A stretch of DNA of 64,000 nucleotides, from NCBI RefSeq assembly GCF_030159795.1, contig NZ_BSND01000003.1:434001-498000 (forward strand). Direction: 5' to 3'. This stretch comes from Methylophaga thalassica. Lineage in GTDB: Bacteria > Pseudomonadota > Gammaproteobacteria > Nitrosococcales > Methylophagaceae. A model generated the notes under the pieces. The model was not told the DNA's origin. It searched no databases and saw only the letters and a program-made list of their open reading frames with translations. The position numbers and the translations under genes are program-made. Shown piece after piece: positions 1-9,206 of this stretch (positions within the stretch are counted from its first letter, which is position 1; each line of letters begins with the position of its first letter).

Positions 1-1233
1 GCATTAAAACAACAATCTTTTGATCTTTGTTTTACTGATATGCGATTACCTGATGGTAACGGTTTGGATATTGTCCGCACTATTCAAAAAACTTATCCAA
101 ATTGTCCCGTGGCGGTTATCACTGCGCACGGTAATATTGATCTGGCTGTTGAAGCCCTTAAATCAGGCGCCTTCGATTTTGTATCAAAACCACTTAAGCT
201 TAAAGTCTTACGTGATTTAGTGAACTCAGCATTAAATTTATCTCCATTAAAGTCAGATGTAAAAGAGCGACGTTCGAGGGATAAATTACTCGGCGATACC
301 GATGTTATTCGCTCTTTGAGAAATAAAATCAGTAAATTAGCTCGCAGTCAGGCACCTGTTTATATCACGGGGGAGTCTGGTACAGGCAAAGAGCTTGTCG
401 CACGTTTAATTCATGAGTTAGGCAGTCGTTCTGATGAGGCTTTTGTGCCGATTAATTGCGGTGCTATACCGGCAGAATTAGTGGAAAGTGAGTTTTTTGG
501 ACATAAAAAAGGCGCTTTTACGGGCGCTGTTGCTGATAAACAGGGTTTATTTCAGGCGGCTAACGGCGGTACGTTGTTTCTGGATGAAGTCGCGGATTTG
601 CCATTAATGATGCAGGTGAAGTTACTAAGAGCGATTCAGGAAAAAGCCATTAGACCTGTTGGTGGCAATGAAGAAATTAGCGTTGACGTTCGAATATTGT
701 CGGCAACCCATAAAAATCTGGCGGAATGTGTAAAACAAGGTAGTTTCCGTGAAGACTTGTTTTACCGTTTGAACGTTATTGAACTTTCAGTGCCACCGCT
801 CAGACAACGTAAAGCGGATATTCCTCTGTTAGTCGAGCATATTCTTGTGCAGCTTGCGGCTAAAAGTGGTGAGCTAAAACCAGTGATTGGTGAGGATGCC
901 ATTAGTGCCTTACGTGAATATGCCTTCCCTGGCAATGTACGCGAACTTGAAAATATCCTGGAAAGGGCGATGACATGGTCTGATGGCTCGGTTATTCACG
1001 AAGCAGATTTAATGTTGCCTGAAGCACCTCTAAATAGTCTATCAGCGGATGAGTCCGGCTTTAGTCTAACAGCAGATAAAGTTGACCTAGAATCACAACT
1101 GGAAGATCAGGAGCGGCAGCTTATTGTTGATGCGCTGGAGTCAACGCGTTGGAATAAGACGGCCGCTGCAAAAAAGCTTGGCATTAGTTTCCGTTCTTTA
1201 CGCTATAAACTAAAAAAACTGGCATTGGATTAG
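1..1233 (+). CDS. pilR: Sigma-54-dependent response regulator, PilR type (5' end outside window)
   Basis: The frame is open from base 1, so the start lies upstream of the window. The visible protein has the second half of a receiver domain (phospho-acceptor Asp at visible residue 13, in FTDMRLPDG), a sigma-54 AAA+ domain with Walker A GESGTGKE, the GAFTGA loop that contacts sigma-54 and Walker B GTLFLDE, and a C-terminal Fis-type helix-turn-helix. The AAA+ part reads most like PilR, which activates type IV pilin transcription with the sensor PilS; that assignment rests on family resemblance. pilS would be expected just upstream, out of view. The stop codon lies 2 bases from the convergent ygfZ stop and no terminator is visible between them. 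Other NtrC-family regulators are possible. Confidence 0.8.
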   Translation, partial: ALKQQSFDLCFTDMRLPDGNGLDIVRTIQKTYPNCPVAVITAHGNIDLAVEALKSGAFDFVSKPLKLKVLRDLVNSALNLSPLKSDVKERRSRDKLLGDTDVIRSLRNKISKLARSQAPVYITGESGTGKELVARLIHELGSRSDEAFVPINCGAIPAELVESEFFGHKKGAFTGAVADKQGLFQAANGGTLFLDEVADLPLMMQVKLLRAIQEKAIRPVGGNEEISVDVRILSATHKNLAECVKQGSFREDLFYRLNVIELSVPPLRQRKADIPLLVEHILVQLAAKSGELKPVIGEDAISALREYAFPGNVRELENILERAMTWSDGSVIHEADLMLPEAPLNSLSADESGFSLTADKVDLESQLEDQERQLIVDALESTRWNKTAAAKKLGISFRSLRYKLKKLALD

Positions 1234-1235
1234 AT

Positions 1236-2177
1236 TTATTCCTCGTCTTCAACTAAAGCGGTTAGTCCAGATACTTCGTTATTATTAATAAATAATTTTT
1301 TATCCTTGGCAGTTAATTTTAAACTTAATTGGCAAATAAGCGTGCCTGAGTCGAGCATGGCTGCCCGTACGACATGGCCGGCCACTTCACCTGATTCATC
1401 AGCTACTTCAAGGTTCGGCTCAGGTATGTCTACCGTTTTCAACTGAGCAAGGAATAAACGACGACTCGGTTTGCCAAGATAATGCAGCCTGGCGACCACT
1501 TCCTGTCCTGGATAGCAGCCTTTTTTGAAACTAACGCCACCCACGATATCGAGATTTAACTGCTGTGGTGTGAACTGCTCTTTGCTTTGCAAATAAACCA
1601 TGGGCAATCCGGCCTCTATATCCGCACTGGCCCAGAGATTTTCTGCACCAACCTGGCTTTCTTCCTTGATAGTTGTTTCGCCAGCGCTAATAACTAAATA
1701 ACGATGTAGATGACCTGGCAGATAAATCGTTAATTCGCGATTCAGTGAAACACCTGACCAGAAATCTGTCGCCTGATTGGTCAACGGCGCTTGGCTAAGA
1801 TACCCCATGACCTTGAGTTCAGGGCTAACAGTAATATCGACTTTGCTTCGTAGTTTGAACATATTTAAACGTTGAGTAATGCTTTCAGCTAAATCTGCAG
1901 CAAGCACTAATAAAAAGTCCTGTTCTCGTTTGATGACATAAAACAGACTTAATAAACGTCCTTTAGGGTTACAAAAACCACTTAGCTGAGCAGTATTAGC
2001 CTTCAAGGTGCGGATATCATTAGTGAGTAAGTTTTGTAAAAAACTTTCTGCTTCCTCGCCTGCAACCTCAATCACGCTGAAACTGGGCAGAGCGATAGCC
2101 ACAGGGGAGGTCGTGTCATTTATCTCATTAAGATAGTTTACTGTAGGGGGGCTTTGTAAAAGCGTTTGAACATTCAT
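1236..2177 (-). CDS. ygfZ: Folate-binding Fe-S/tRNA modification protein YgfZ
   Basis: YgfZ is a cytosolic tetrahydrofolate-binding protein that supports some iron-sulfur enzymes such as MiaB. The protein is 313 residues long, usual for the family, and carries the diagnostic KGCYPGQE motif with its conserved Cys in the C-terminal half, followed by the VARLHYLGK stretch. The start MNVQTLL is the only reasonable Met. It is divergent from ygfX, with about 87 bases between the two starts, and convergent with the pilR-like gene. A stand-alone GcvT-like protein is the only alternative, and the KGCYPGQE motif argues against it. Confidence 0.9.
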   Translation of the reverse strand: MNVQTLLQSPPTVNYLNEINDTTSPVAIALPSFSVIEVAGEEAESFLQNLLTNDIRTLKANTAQLSGFCNPKGRLLSLFYVIKREQDFLLVLAADLAESITQRLNMFKLRSKVDITVSPELKVMGYLSQAPLTNQATDFWSGVSLNRELTIYLPGHLHRYLVISAGETTIKEESQVGAENLWASADIEAGLPMVYLQSKEQFTPQQLNLDIVGGVSFKKGCYPGQEVVARLHYLGKPSRRLFLAQLKTVDIPEPNLEVADESGEVAGHVVRAAMLDSGTLICQLSLKLTAKDKKLFINNNEVSGLTALVEDEE

Positions 2178-2264
2178 AGTTGTATTGCGATTTATTATTA
2201 ACAGGTTTTATTCTAACTGTATAAGCGGTGCTAAAACAGGGATGAAAACAAAGGACATTCAAGA

Positions 2265-2693
2265 ATGAAAGTCACGATCACTAAGTCACGTGGTTTATTT
2301 GTGTATATGGTTTCGCTGCATATCTTAGCTATCATTTTGTTGTTATGGAGCATGGACAACAATAGGCTGCTGGTACTGTTCTTGACTGTTTTGGTTTGTG
2401 CAGGATTTATACAGTGGTATCGCCGATATACTGCCAGTGATGCCAAGAATTCATTAATAGAAGTCAGTATGAATCGGGAAAAAAATTGGTTCTTAAGAGA
2501 CGAAACAGGGGCTGTATCCGGCCCTTTTAAATTGAAATCAAGCATCCAATTCCCGTATGTCATGTTCATCTATTTCAGAACACGACATTGGTGGCAAAGT
2601 CACAGTTTAATGATCCCGATAGATGCCGTTGATAAACAAGACTGGCGAAGGCTCAGGGCACAGCTTCGTGATCCTGATGTTTGGGCAGAATGA
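2265..2693 (+). CDS. ygfX: YgfX/CptA-type membrane protein
   Basis: This 142-residue protein has two adjacent hydrophobic segments near residues 12-30 and 33-48, followed by a soluble tail containing FRTRHWWQSHSL and ending DVWAE. This matches YgfX (CptA, DUF1434). In Escherichia coli ygfX lies next to sdhE (ygfY) and has been described as a toxin-like inhibitor of cytoskeletal proteins. Here sdhE is not adjacent; the neighbours are ygfZ (divergent) and nadB (convergent). The last 41 bases overlap the 3' end of nadB on the other strand, so the two transcripts are antisense over that stretch. Confidence 0.75.
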   Translation: MKVTITKSRGLFVYMVSLHILAIILLLWSMDNNRLLVLFLTVLVCAGFIQWYRRYTASDAKNSLIEVSMNREKNWFLRDETGAVSGPFKLKSSIQFPYVMFIYFRTRHWWQSHSLMIPIDAVDKQDWRRLRAQLRDPDVWAE

Positions 2694-4272
2694 TCGTTTC
2701 AGTGGCTGGCTGACTATTATCTGTTTCAGGATAATCCAGAATATAGTGCAGTCCGCGACTTTCTTTCCGTCTTAATGCAGATTCAATAATCAGTTCGGCC
2801 ACATCCGCCAGATTTCGTAACTCAAGCAAGTCAGCACTAATATGATGTTTGCTGTAATAGTCACGAATTTCAGCCTGGAGTACTTGCAACCGTTGTCGGG
2901 CTCGGAGCAGACGATCTGTTTTCCGAACGATACCGACATAGTTCCACATAACACGCCGTAACTCATCCCAGTTGTGACTGATTGCTACGGCTTCTTTGGC
3001 AGGATAAACCTGGCTGGCATCCCACTGCGGGACTATTGCCGAAGTCGTTAGTGGTAATTGTTTTTTGATATCGTCCGCTGCTGATTTGGCAAACACCAGA
3101 CATTCCAATAATGAATTACTGGCCATGCGGTTGGCGCCGTGCAGTCCAGTATGGGCTGTCTCACCAATGGCATACAAACCTGGTACATCGGTTTTACCAT
3201 TTAAATCAGTCATGATGCCACCACAGGTATAGTGCGCTGCAGGAACGACAGGGATAGCTTGTTTGGTGATATCAATACCAAACTGTAAACAGCGTCGATA
3301 AATGGTGGGGAAGTGTTCTTTTATAAACGCCGCGGGTTTGTGTGAAATATCAAGATAGACACAGTCATGTCCGGTACGTTTCATTTCATGGTCAATCGCG
3401 CGCGCGACGACATCTCTTGGTGCTAATTCAGCCTGGGGATGAAAACGTTCCATAAAACGTTCACCATTGGCTAACACCAGTTTGGCCCCTTCTCCGCGCA
3501 GTGCTTCACTGATTAGAAATGATTTCGCCTGTGGGTGAAACAGGCAAGTGGGATGGAATTGAATAAATTCCATATTCGCAATGCGACAACCTGCGCGCCA
3601 TCCCATGGCAATACCATCACCTGTCGATACGTCTGGATTACTGGTGTAAAGATAGACTTTTCCTGCACCACCAGTGGCCAGAACTGTTATGGGGGCTAAC
3701 AGTGTTTTGGCTTCATCTTTTTTGATATCGAGTACATAACAACCCAGGATACGGTTTTCTTTTTCACCTAGCTGTTTGCTACTGCTGATGAGGTCAATAC
3801 CAATATGATAGGGAAGTAGTTCTATATTTGGGTGTGCTTTGGCTTTATCGAGCAACGTAGTTTCTACTTCTCTACCTGTGGCATCTGCAGAGTGAATAAT
3901 TCGTCGGTGACTGTGACCGCCTTCTTGCGTTAAATGATAGGTTTCTGATGTTATTCCGTCCCGCGTAAATGTCACACCCTGTTTGATTAACCATTCAATA
4001 TTTTCCCGGGCGTGTTCGACGGTAAATCGAACAGCTTTTTCGCTACATAATCCCGCACCGGCCCTGAGAGTATCGTCGATATGGGACTGAATGGAGTCTG
4101 TTTTATCAAGGACTACGGAGATGCCTCCCTGAGCGTATAAAGATGCGCCTTCTTCAAGTTGACCCTTGGAAATTACAGCGACTTTGACATCATCGGCCAT
4201 GTGTAAAGCGAGAGTGAGTCCGGCGGTGCCACTGCCAATAATTAAAATATCGTAATGATGCGTTGTGGTCAT
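2653..4272 (-). CDS. nadB: L-aspartate oxidase
   Basis: NadB oxidises L-aspartate to iminoaspartate with FAD, the first step of de novo NAD synthesis. The 539-residue protein has the N-terminal FAD dinucleotide motif GSGTAGL, the ASLYAQGGI stretch, the active-site region EFIQFHPTCLFH, the HYTCGGIMTD segment and GLHGANRMASNSLLE, all typical of NadB rather than succinate dehydrogenase. In Pseudomonas and relatives nadB is also divergent from the rpoE operon, as here. Its 3' end overlaps ygfX. Confidence 0.95.
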   Translation of the reverse strand: MTTTHHYDILIIGSGTAGLTLALHMADDVKVAVISKGQLEEGASLYAQGGISVVLDKTDSIQSHIDDTLRAGAGLCSEKAVRFTVEHARENIEWLIKQGVTFTRDGITSETYHLTQEGGHSHRRIIHSADATGREVETTLLDKAKAHPNIELLPYHIGIDLISSSKQLGEKENRILGCYVLDIKKDEAKTLLAPITVLATGGAGKVYLYTSNPDVSTGDGIAMGWRAGCRIANMEFIQFHPTCLFHPQAKSFLISEALRGEGAKLVLANGERFMERFHPQAELAPRDVVARAIDHEMKRTGHDCVYLDISHKPAAFIKEHFPTIYRRCLQFGIDITKQAIPVVPAAHYTCGGIMTDLNGKTDVPGLYAIGETAHTGLHGANRMASNSLLECLVFAKSAADDIKKQLPLTTSAIVPQWDASQVYPAKEAVAISHNWDELRRVMWNYVGIVRKTDRLLRARQRLQVLQAEIRDYYSKHHISADLLELRNLADVAELIIESALRRKESRGLHYILDYPETDNSQPATETIILPKHQDHEAVP

Positions 4273-4319
4273 AAGGCTCTATACAGGTACAATAGGAATG
4301 TTTATTTTGCACTTAATGT

Positions 4320-4347
4320 GGAACAAAGTTAAATCGACATGGTCAAT
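4320..4347 (+). promoter_or_regulatory. Possible sigma-E promoter of the rpoE operon
   Basis: GGAAC at 4320-4324 and TCAAT at 4343-4347 have the spacing of an RpoE-type promoter (GGAACTT, about 16 bases, TCtgA). They lie about 55 bases before rpoE, which is autoregulated in many gammaproteobacteria. The -10 match is imperfect. Confidence 0.4.
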
Positions 4348-4399
4348 CAAGCTAAATTTAAAGAAGTGATAGACGTGTCGACTCAAGCCGGATGATAGG

Positions 4400-4978
4400 A
4401 TGAATGTGGATCAAGAGCTAGTACGGCGCGTACAAGCAGGTGATAAAAAGGCGTTTGATTTGCTGATTATGAAATATCAGCAAAGAATCATTCACGTCAT
4501 TACAGGGTTTGTTCATGATCCTGTTGAAGCGATGGATGTAGCGCAAGAAGCGTTTATTAAAGCCTATCGCGCTTTGCCAGGCTTTAGGGGTGATAGTGCT
4601 TTCTATACATGGCTGTATCGTATTGCGATTAATACATCAAAAAACTATCTGACAGCGGCGTCCAGAAGACCACCTGTCAGTGATGTTGATGCTATGGATG
4701 CAACAATTTATTACGATGCGCCGGAATTGAAGGAATTTGAGACACCTGAAAGTAGTCTAATGAGCGACGACTTACAGCAGGCAATTCATGACGCTATTCA
4801 GGAATTGCCAGAAGATACGGCAACGGCAATCAAACTGCGGGAGTTTGAAGGTCTGAGCTATGAGGAAATTGCACAGGCAATGGATTGTCCAATTGGGACC
4901 GTCAGGTCGCGTATATTTCGCGCCAGAGAGGCAATAGATAAACAGGTCAAAGCAGTTATGGGTGGAGAGGAACTATGA
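4400..4978 (+). CDS. rpoE: RNA polymerase sigma-E factor (AlgU/RpoE)
   Basis: This is an extracytoplasmic-function sigma factor for envelope stress. The protein has 192 residues, the family length. Region 2 contains DPVEAMDVAQEAFIKAYRAL and FYTWLYRIAINTSKNYL, and region 4 contains LREFEGLSYEEIAQ and CPIGTVRSRIFRAREAI. The order rpoE-rseA-rseB-rseC-mucD is the classical one and supports the assignment. The stop overlaps the rseA start by 4 bases (ATGA), which suggests translational coupling of sigma factor and anti-sigma factor. Confidence 0.96.
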   Translation: MNVDQELVRRVQAGDKKAFDLLIMKYQQRIIHVITGFVHDPVEAMDVAQEAFIKAYRALPGFRGDSAFYTWLYRIAINTSKNYLTAASRRPPVSDVDAMDATIYYDAPELKEFETPESSLMSDDLQQAIHDAIQELPEDTATAIKLREFEGLSYEEIAQAMDCPIGTVRSRIFRAREAIDKQVKAVMGGEEL

Positions 4979-5535
4979 CAATCAAGCAACAAGAATTATT
5001 GTCAGCGTTTGTTGATGGCGAACTTAATGAGCAAGAGCTTGATGAGTTACTGGCATTGATGAAATCAGACGACAGTGCCAAACAAGATTATATGAGATAT
5101 CAATTCTCAAGTGATTTATTACATGGTTATGTGACCGAACATAAACAAATTGATTTAACTGACAGAATACAGCAGGCCTTATCTAACGAGCCGGGTTTAG
5201 ATGTTAAACCAACAGAAGACAGACACACAGCAAAAGTGTTTGCATTACCTGACTGGTTCTGGAAGCAAACGGCTGGTTTAGCTGCTGCTGCTTCTATTGG
5301 CGCACTGGCTGTAGTCGGCTTGATGTCACAACCACAGACGGTTATGCCAACGACGAATATGGCGCAATCTGAACCTATGCAGCAGCAAACTACGGTTGCT
5401 GATTCAAACCGCTGGACAGTGGGTGAGTCAGAAGTTGAAGATCGTCTGAATGATTATTTAGTTGATCATAACGAATATGCCGGTGCTTCAGGTTTATTCT
5501 CTTACGCCAGAGTTGTTTCATACGGTGAGGAGTAG
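4975..5535 (+). CDS. rseA: Anti-sigma-E factor RseA (MucA)
   Basis: RseA is a single-pass inner-membrane protein that holds RpoE inactive and is cut by DegS/RseP during stress. The N-terminus (QQELLSAFVDGELNEQELDELL) is the anti-sigma domain. A hydrophobic segment at about residues 99-117 (TAGLAAAASIGALAVVGLM) crosses the membrane and a 65-residue periplasmic tail follows. It overlaps rpoE by 4 bases and precedes rseB by 6 bases. Confidence 0.92.
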   Translation: MTIKQQELLSAFVDGELNEQELDELLALMKSDDSAKQDYMRYQFSSDLLHGYVTEHKQIDLTDRIQQALSNEPGLDVKPTEDRHTAKVFALPDWFWKQTAGLAAAASIGALAVVGLMSQPQTVMPTTNMAQSEPMQQQTTVADSNRWTVGESEVEDRLNDYLVDHNEYAGASGLFSYARVVSYGEE

Positions 5536-5541
5536 TCGCTA

Positions 5542-6528
5542 ATGCGTTTTTTGCTCCACCTGTTAGTCGTCACATTTGTATCATTCTCAGCAACTGCACA
5601 TGCTGATGATCCTGAAGCAATGCAAATTCTTGAGAAAATGACTTCAGCGGCAAAAACATTAACCTATGAAGGCGTGTTTAATTATCAGTCTGGTAGAAAT
5701 TTACAGTCGATACGCATTTTTCATCGCGCAGATGAGAATGGTGAACTGGAAAGAATGATTTCTCTAAATGGTGCTGCCAGGGAAGTCATTCGCAATAATG
5801 ATATGGTGACCTGTATTAACCCTGATGGTAAGCAGGTCAATATTAGCCGACGTCCCTTAGGAAGAGGGTTCCCAAGTGACTTGCCTCGTCGATTCAGCTC
5901 AGCTGCACCTTATTATGAAGTTGAAATGGGTGGTAAAAGTCGTATCGCCGGCAAAGAAGCTTATCAATTACTGATTACGCCTATCGATAATTATCGCTAT
6001 GGCTATCACTTGTGGGTCGATGCTGAGACATACCTTCTTTTAAAGTCTGAACTTATCGGTCAGGATGGCGATGTATTGGAAACATTTTCATTTTCATCGG
6101 TGAGTACAGGCGAGCCGATTCCTGACTACAAGTTTAAATCGTTGCTGGCTGACGATGATATGGTCTGGCACAAAACAGAACCAGAGAATCCCATTGATAT
6201 AGATAAACATAGTCATGAATTCGAATGGCAAGTTAATTGGTTGCCAGATGGCTTTGCATTAGTTGCATTACAAACTCGCTTGAGAGCCAATAACGGTGCC
6301 GATGTCGAGCAGAGAGTCTATAGCGATGGTCTAAGCTCTGTATCTGTGTTTATTGAAAAAATCCGGGCCAAACATAACCATTTGCATGGTGCTTCTCATG
6401 TGGGTGGAATCAATGCTTTCGGTACGATTATGAATGCTCACTTTGTGACAGTGGTTGGCGAAGTACCAGCAGTCACCGTTGAGAAAATTGGCAGTGCAAT
6501 CGCTTTCACGCCGGTTGATCAGGAATGA
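5542..6528 (+). CDS. rseB: Sigma-E regulatory protein RseB (MucB)
   Basis: RseB is a periplasmic protein that shields RseA from proteolysis and senses mislocalised lipoproteins or LPS. The protein has 328 residues with a signal peptide ending near ATAHA (residue 21), an N-terminal LolA-like domain beginning at the conserved TYEGVFNY stretch, and a C-terminal domain containing VNWLPDGFAL. Its position between rseA and rseC is conserved. The stop overlaps rseC by 4 bases. Confidence 0.94.
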   Translation: MRFLLHLLVVTFVSFSATAHADDPEAMQILEKMTSAAKTLTYEGVFNYQSGRNLQSIRIFHRADENGELERMISLNGAAREVIRNNDMVTCINPDGKQVNISRRPLGRGFPSDLPRRFSSAAPYYEVEMGGKSRIAGKEAYQLLITPIDNYRYGYHLWVDAETYLLLKSELIGQDGDVLETFSFSSVSTGEPIPDYKFKSLLADDDMVWHKTEPENPIDIDKHSHEFEWQVNWLPDGFALVALQTRLRANNGADVEQRVYSDGLSSVSVFIEKIRAKHNHLHGASHVGGINAFGTIMNAHFVTVVGEVPAVTVEKIGSAIAFTPVDQE

Positions 6529-6950
6529 TTGAGCAGAAAGCGACAGTTATCAGTCGTCACGACCATTTAGTCTGGGTCGAAGCTGAAAGACAGTCCACTT
6601 GTGGTCAATGTGCGGCTCGTAAAGGCTGTGGCACTGGCTTGCTTGCAAAACATGTAGGAAAAAAATTCTCACGCATCGCTGTAAAAGATGAAGGCACACT
6701 GGAAGTTGGACAGGAAGTCACCGTGTCTATTCCTGAAGAAGCATTACTTTCAGGTGCTTTTCTTATGTACATGCTGCCGCTTATTTTACTTTTTTTTACA
6801 TCAATTATCGTGCGTTTAGCTGGTGGTGGGGAACTGCTACAAATTGTGTCTGGTCTATTAGGTCTGATTACCGGTTTTGTGTGGGTCAAACATCGTATGA
6901 GTCATCATGATGCTGGTATCAATGTCAAACCAAATGAGGACTTCAAATGA
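6525..6950 (+). CDS. rseC: RseC/MucC positive regulator of sigma E
   Basis: This is an inner-membrane protein of 141 residues. The N-terminal cytoplasmic part holds the conserved Cys cluster STCGQCAARKGCG near residues 24-36. Two hydrophobic segments follow at about residues 80-96 and 100-120. RseC/MucC proteins modulate sigma-E activity and resemble RnfF-associated redox proteins; the mechanism is poorly known. It overlaps both neighbours by 4 bases. Confidence 0.88.
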   Translation: MIEQKATVISRHDHLVWVEAERQSTCGQCAARKGCGTGLLAKHVGKKFSRIAVKDEGTLEVGQEVTVSIPEEALLSGAFLMYMLPLILLFFTSIIVRLAGGGELLQIVSGLLGLITGFVWVKHRMSHHDAGINVKPNEDFK

Positions 6951-8365
6951 GAGTAAACAAAAATTGGGCGGCTTTAACAATGCTGTTTGCTTGGCTAATG
7001 CTGAGTTTTAGTGTCCAAGCCCGTTCATTACCTGATTTTACTGAACTCGTCGCCGATAATGGTGATGCTGTTGTCAATATCCGAACTCACAATAAAACGG
7101 AAGAAACACCAACATCGATGTTGCCTCGTGGCCTGGATTTGCCGGAAGGTTCGGGAATTGATGATTTTTTTAAAAAGTTTTTTGAGGGTCAAGGTGGTGG
7201 CGCTCCTATTCCCCGTGAAAGTGAGTCTTTAGGCTCAGGTTTTGTTATCTCATCCGATGGTTACATTCTGACTAATCACCATGTGATTAAAGATGCTGAT
7301 GAAATTATCGTTCGTTTCAGTGATCGTACTGAGTTAGAAGCTAAAGTATTGGGTAGTGACGAACGCAGTGATGTCGCGCTATTGAAAGTGGATGCGAAGA
7401 ACCTGAAAACAGTCAAACTTGGGGATTCAGACAATCTCAAAGTAGGTGAATGGGTATTAGCCATTGGTTCACCTTTTGGCTTTGATTACTCTGCTACTGC
7501 TGGCATTATCAGTGCGCTGGGCAGAAGTTTGCCAAGCGACAGTTATGTGCCGTTCATTCAAACAGATGTCGCGATCAATCCGGGTAACTCAGGTGGCCCA
7601 TTGTTTAATCTTGATGGTGAAGTTATTGGCATAAATTCACAGATTTACAGCCGTACAGGTGGATTTATGGGCGTATCGTTTGCAATCCCAATTGATACTG
7701 TCATGAACGTCGTAGAACAAATTAAATCACAGGGTTATGTCAGTCGTGGCTGGTTAGGTGTAGTTATTCAAGATGTGACGCGTGAACTAGCCGAGTCATT
7801 TGGTTTATCAAAACCAAGTGGTGCGCTGATTTCTCGTGTTGTTGATGACAGCCCGGCAGTTCGTGCAGGATTTAAAACGGGTGATGTTATTTTGAAATTT
7901 GATGGTAAAGAAGTGGAAACATCTTCTGATTTACCTCCTATCGTAGGTAGAACAAAAGTAGGCAAAGAAGTTGATGTTGAAGTCATGCGGAATAACAAGC
8001 ATACAACGCTTAAAGTGACGATTGAAGAGTTACCAAAAGATGAGGCATTGACAAGCAACAGCACTAAACCTGGCCGATTTGTTGATGACCGTTTATCAAT
8101 GGAAGTGGCGGATATCACTCCAGAACAGCGTAAGCAGTTCGAAGTTGAAAAAGGTGGTGTTATGGTCATGAAAGTTGAGCAAGGTCCAGCCATTAAGGCG
8201 GGTATCAGACCTGGAGATATTATTCTGAGCCTTAACAATACTGAGATTGAAGATCCTCATCAGTTTATTGAGGTGGCGAAAAAGCTTCCTGCCAATAAAC
8301 CTATCCCTGTATTAGTACAGCGTGGAGGCTCTGCTCAATTTCTGGCGATAGAAATTAAAGAGTAA
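6947..8365 (+). CDS. mucD: Periplasmic serine protease DegP/MucD
   Basis: This is an HtrA-family protease and chaperone that degrades misfolded envelope proteins. The 472-residue protein has a signal peptide ending near SVQARS, a trypsin-like domain with His in TNHHVIKD, Asp in DERSDVALLK and Ser in NPGNSGGPL, and two PDZ domains (about residues 260-350 and 375-465). Position last in the sigma-E operon makes MucD the best name. A strong terminator follows. Confidence 0.95.
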   Translation: MRVNKNWAALTMLFAWLMLSFSVQARSLPDFTELVADNGDAVVNIRTHNKTEETPTSMLPRGLDLPEGSGIDDFFKKFFEGQGGGAPIPRESESLGSGFVISSDGYILTNHHVIKDADEIIVRFSDRTELEAKVLGSDERSDVALLKVDAKNLKTVKLGDSDNLKVGEWVLAIGSPFGFDYSATAGIISALGRSLPSDSYVPFIQTDVAINPGNSGGPLFNLDGEVIGINSQIYSRTGGFMGVSFAIPIDTVMNVVEQIKSQGYVSRGWLGVVIQDVTRELAESFGLSKPSGALISRVVDDSPAVRAGFKTGDVILKFDGKEVETSSDLPPIVGRTKVGKEVDVEVMRNNKHTTLKVTIEELPKDEALTSNSTKPGRFVDDRLSMEVADITPEQRKQFEVEKGGVMVMKVEQGPAIKAGIRPGDIILSLNNTEIEDPHQFIEVAKKLPANKPIPVLVQRGGSAQFLAIEIKE

Positions 8366-8390
8366 CATTCTCACATAACTGAAGTTAAAA

Positions 8391-8424
8391 AGAGCCGTTG
8401 ATGAAAATCAACGGCTCTTTTTTT
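8391..8424 (+). terminator. Rho-independent terminator of the rpoE-mucD operon
   Basis: Perfect 12-base arms AGAGCCGTTGAT and ATCAACGGCTCT enclose a GAAA loop and are followed by a run of T residues, 25 bases after the mucD stop. Confidence 0.95.
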
Positions 8425-8461
8425 ATCAGGATATTTGATTTTTATATATTGTTATCTGGTA

Positions 8462-8496
8462 ATATTATAAATGCGAATCATTAGTATTTATAATAT
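8462..8496 (+). promoter_or_regulatory. Fur-like box inside a perfect 11-base inverted repeat
   Basis: ATATTATAAAT (8462-8472) and ATTTATAATAT (8486-8496) form a perfect inverted repeat around 13 bases. The centre, AATGCGAATCATTA, resembles the Fur core AATGATAATCATTA. The element ends 8 bases before the first start codon of the response regulator, so a bound repressor would block transcription or initiation. Confidence 0.55.
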
Positions 8497-8504
8497 GTGC
8501 AAGG

Positions 8505-9206
8505 ATGAACAAACTCACCATGTCAGCAAAAGTCCTTATTGTTGAAGATGACCCCACCTTAAACAAGCAACTAAATCAATTACTTGAAAATGCTGGCTTT
8601 TCTACTATTACTGCATACGATGGTAATGAGGGGCTGACAAAGGCAATTAGCCTTCCATTGGATTTGATTTTATTGGATGTCTCACTGCCTGAAAAAGACG
8701 GCTACAGCGTTTTAAGAACATTGAGGCAAACCCGTGTTACGCCTGTCATTATGCTAACCGCACATGGTGCAGAAGAAGAACGTATTCTGGGATTAAAAAG
8801 TGGCGCAGATGATTATTTATCTAAGCCTTTTAATTTCACCGAATTATTATTAAGAATAGAAGCGATTCTGAGACGATCATTGCCGCAGACCAGTCCTGAT
8901 GATGAGCAGAAACAGCTAACACGGCATGGTATTAAGCTAGATAAATCTAAACAGACGGTGTTTTTTGCTGACCAGCCTATTCCGTTCACGCCCATCCAGT
9001 TCAAGCTGCTTTGGACCTTGATGCAGAACCCAAACCAGACACTCAGTAAGCCCCAACTTTATCGCTTAGTGTTAGAAAAAGAATTCAGTCGTTATGACAG
9101 AAGTCTGGATATGCATATGAGTCGTGTCAGACGTAAATTAGTCATGGCGGGGCTGCCTGCAGATCACCTGCAAACCGTTCACGGGACAGGATATATTTTA
9201 TTATGA
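8505..9206 (+). CDS. OmpR-family response regulator, PfeR/CusR-like
   Basis: This is a DNA-binding response regulator of 233 residues. The receiver domain has the acidic pair VEDD, the phospho-acceptor Asp in LILLDVSLP, Thr in MLTAHG and Lys in YLSKPF. The C-terminus is a winged helix ending RSLDMHMSRVRRKL and TVHGTGYIL. The start is ambiguous: ATG 8505 has AAGG immediately before it, while ATG 8520 (MSAKVLIVEDD) starts as related proteins usually do. The gene overlaps the sensor kinase by 4 bases and lies upstream of a TonB receptor, an order seen in pfeR-pfeS-pfeA, so control of siderophore uptake is a likely role. A metal-responsive role remains possible. Confidence 0.85.
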   Translation: MNKLTMSAKVLIVEDDPTLNKQLNQLLENAGFSTITAYDGNEGLTKAISLPLDLILLDVSLPEKDGYSVLRTLRQTRVTPVIMLTAHGAEEERILGLKSGADDYLSKPFNFTELLLRIEAILRRSLPQTSPDDEQKQLTRHGIKLDKSKQTVFFADQPIPFTPIQFKLLWTLMQNPNQTLSKPQLYRLVLEKEFSRYDRSLDMHMSRVRRKLVMAGLPADHLQTVHGTGYILL

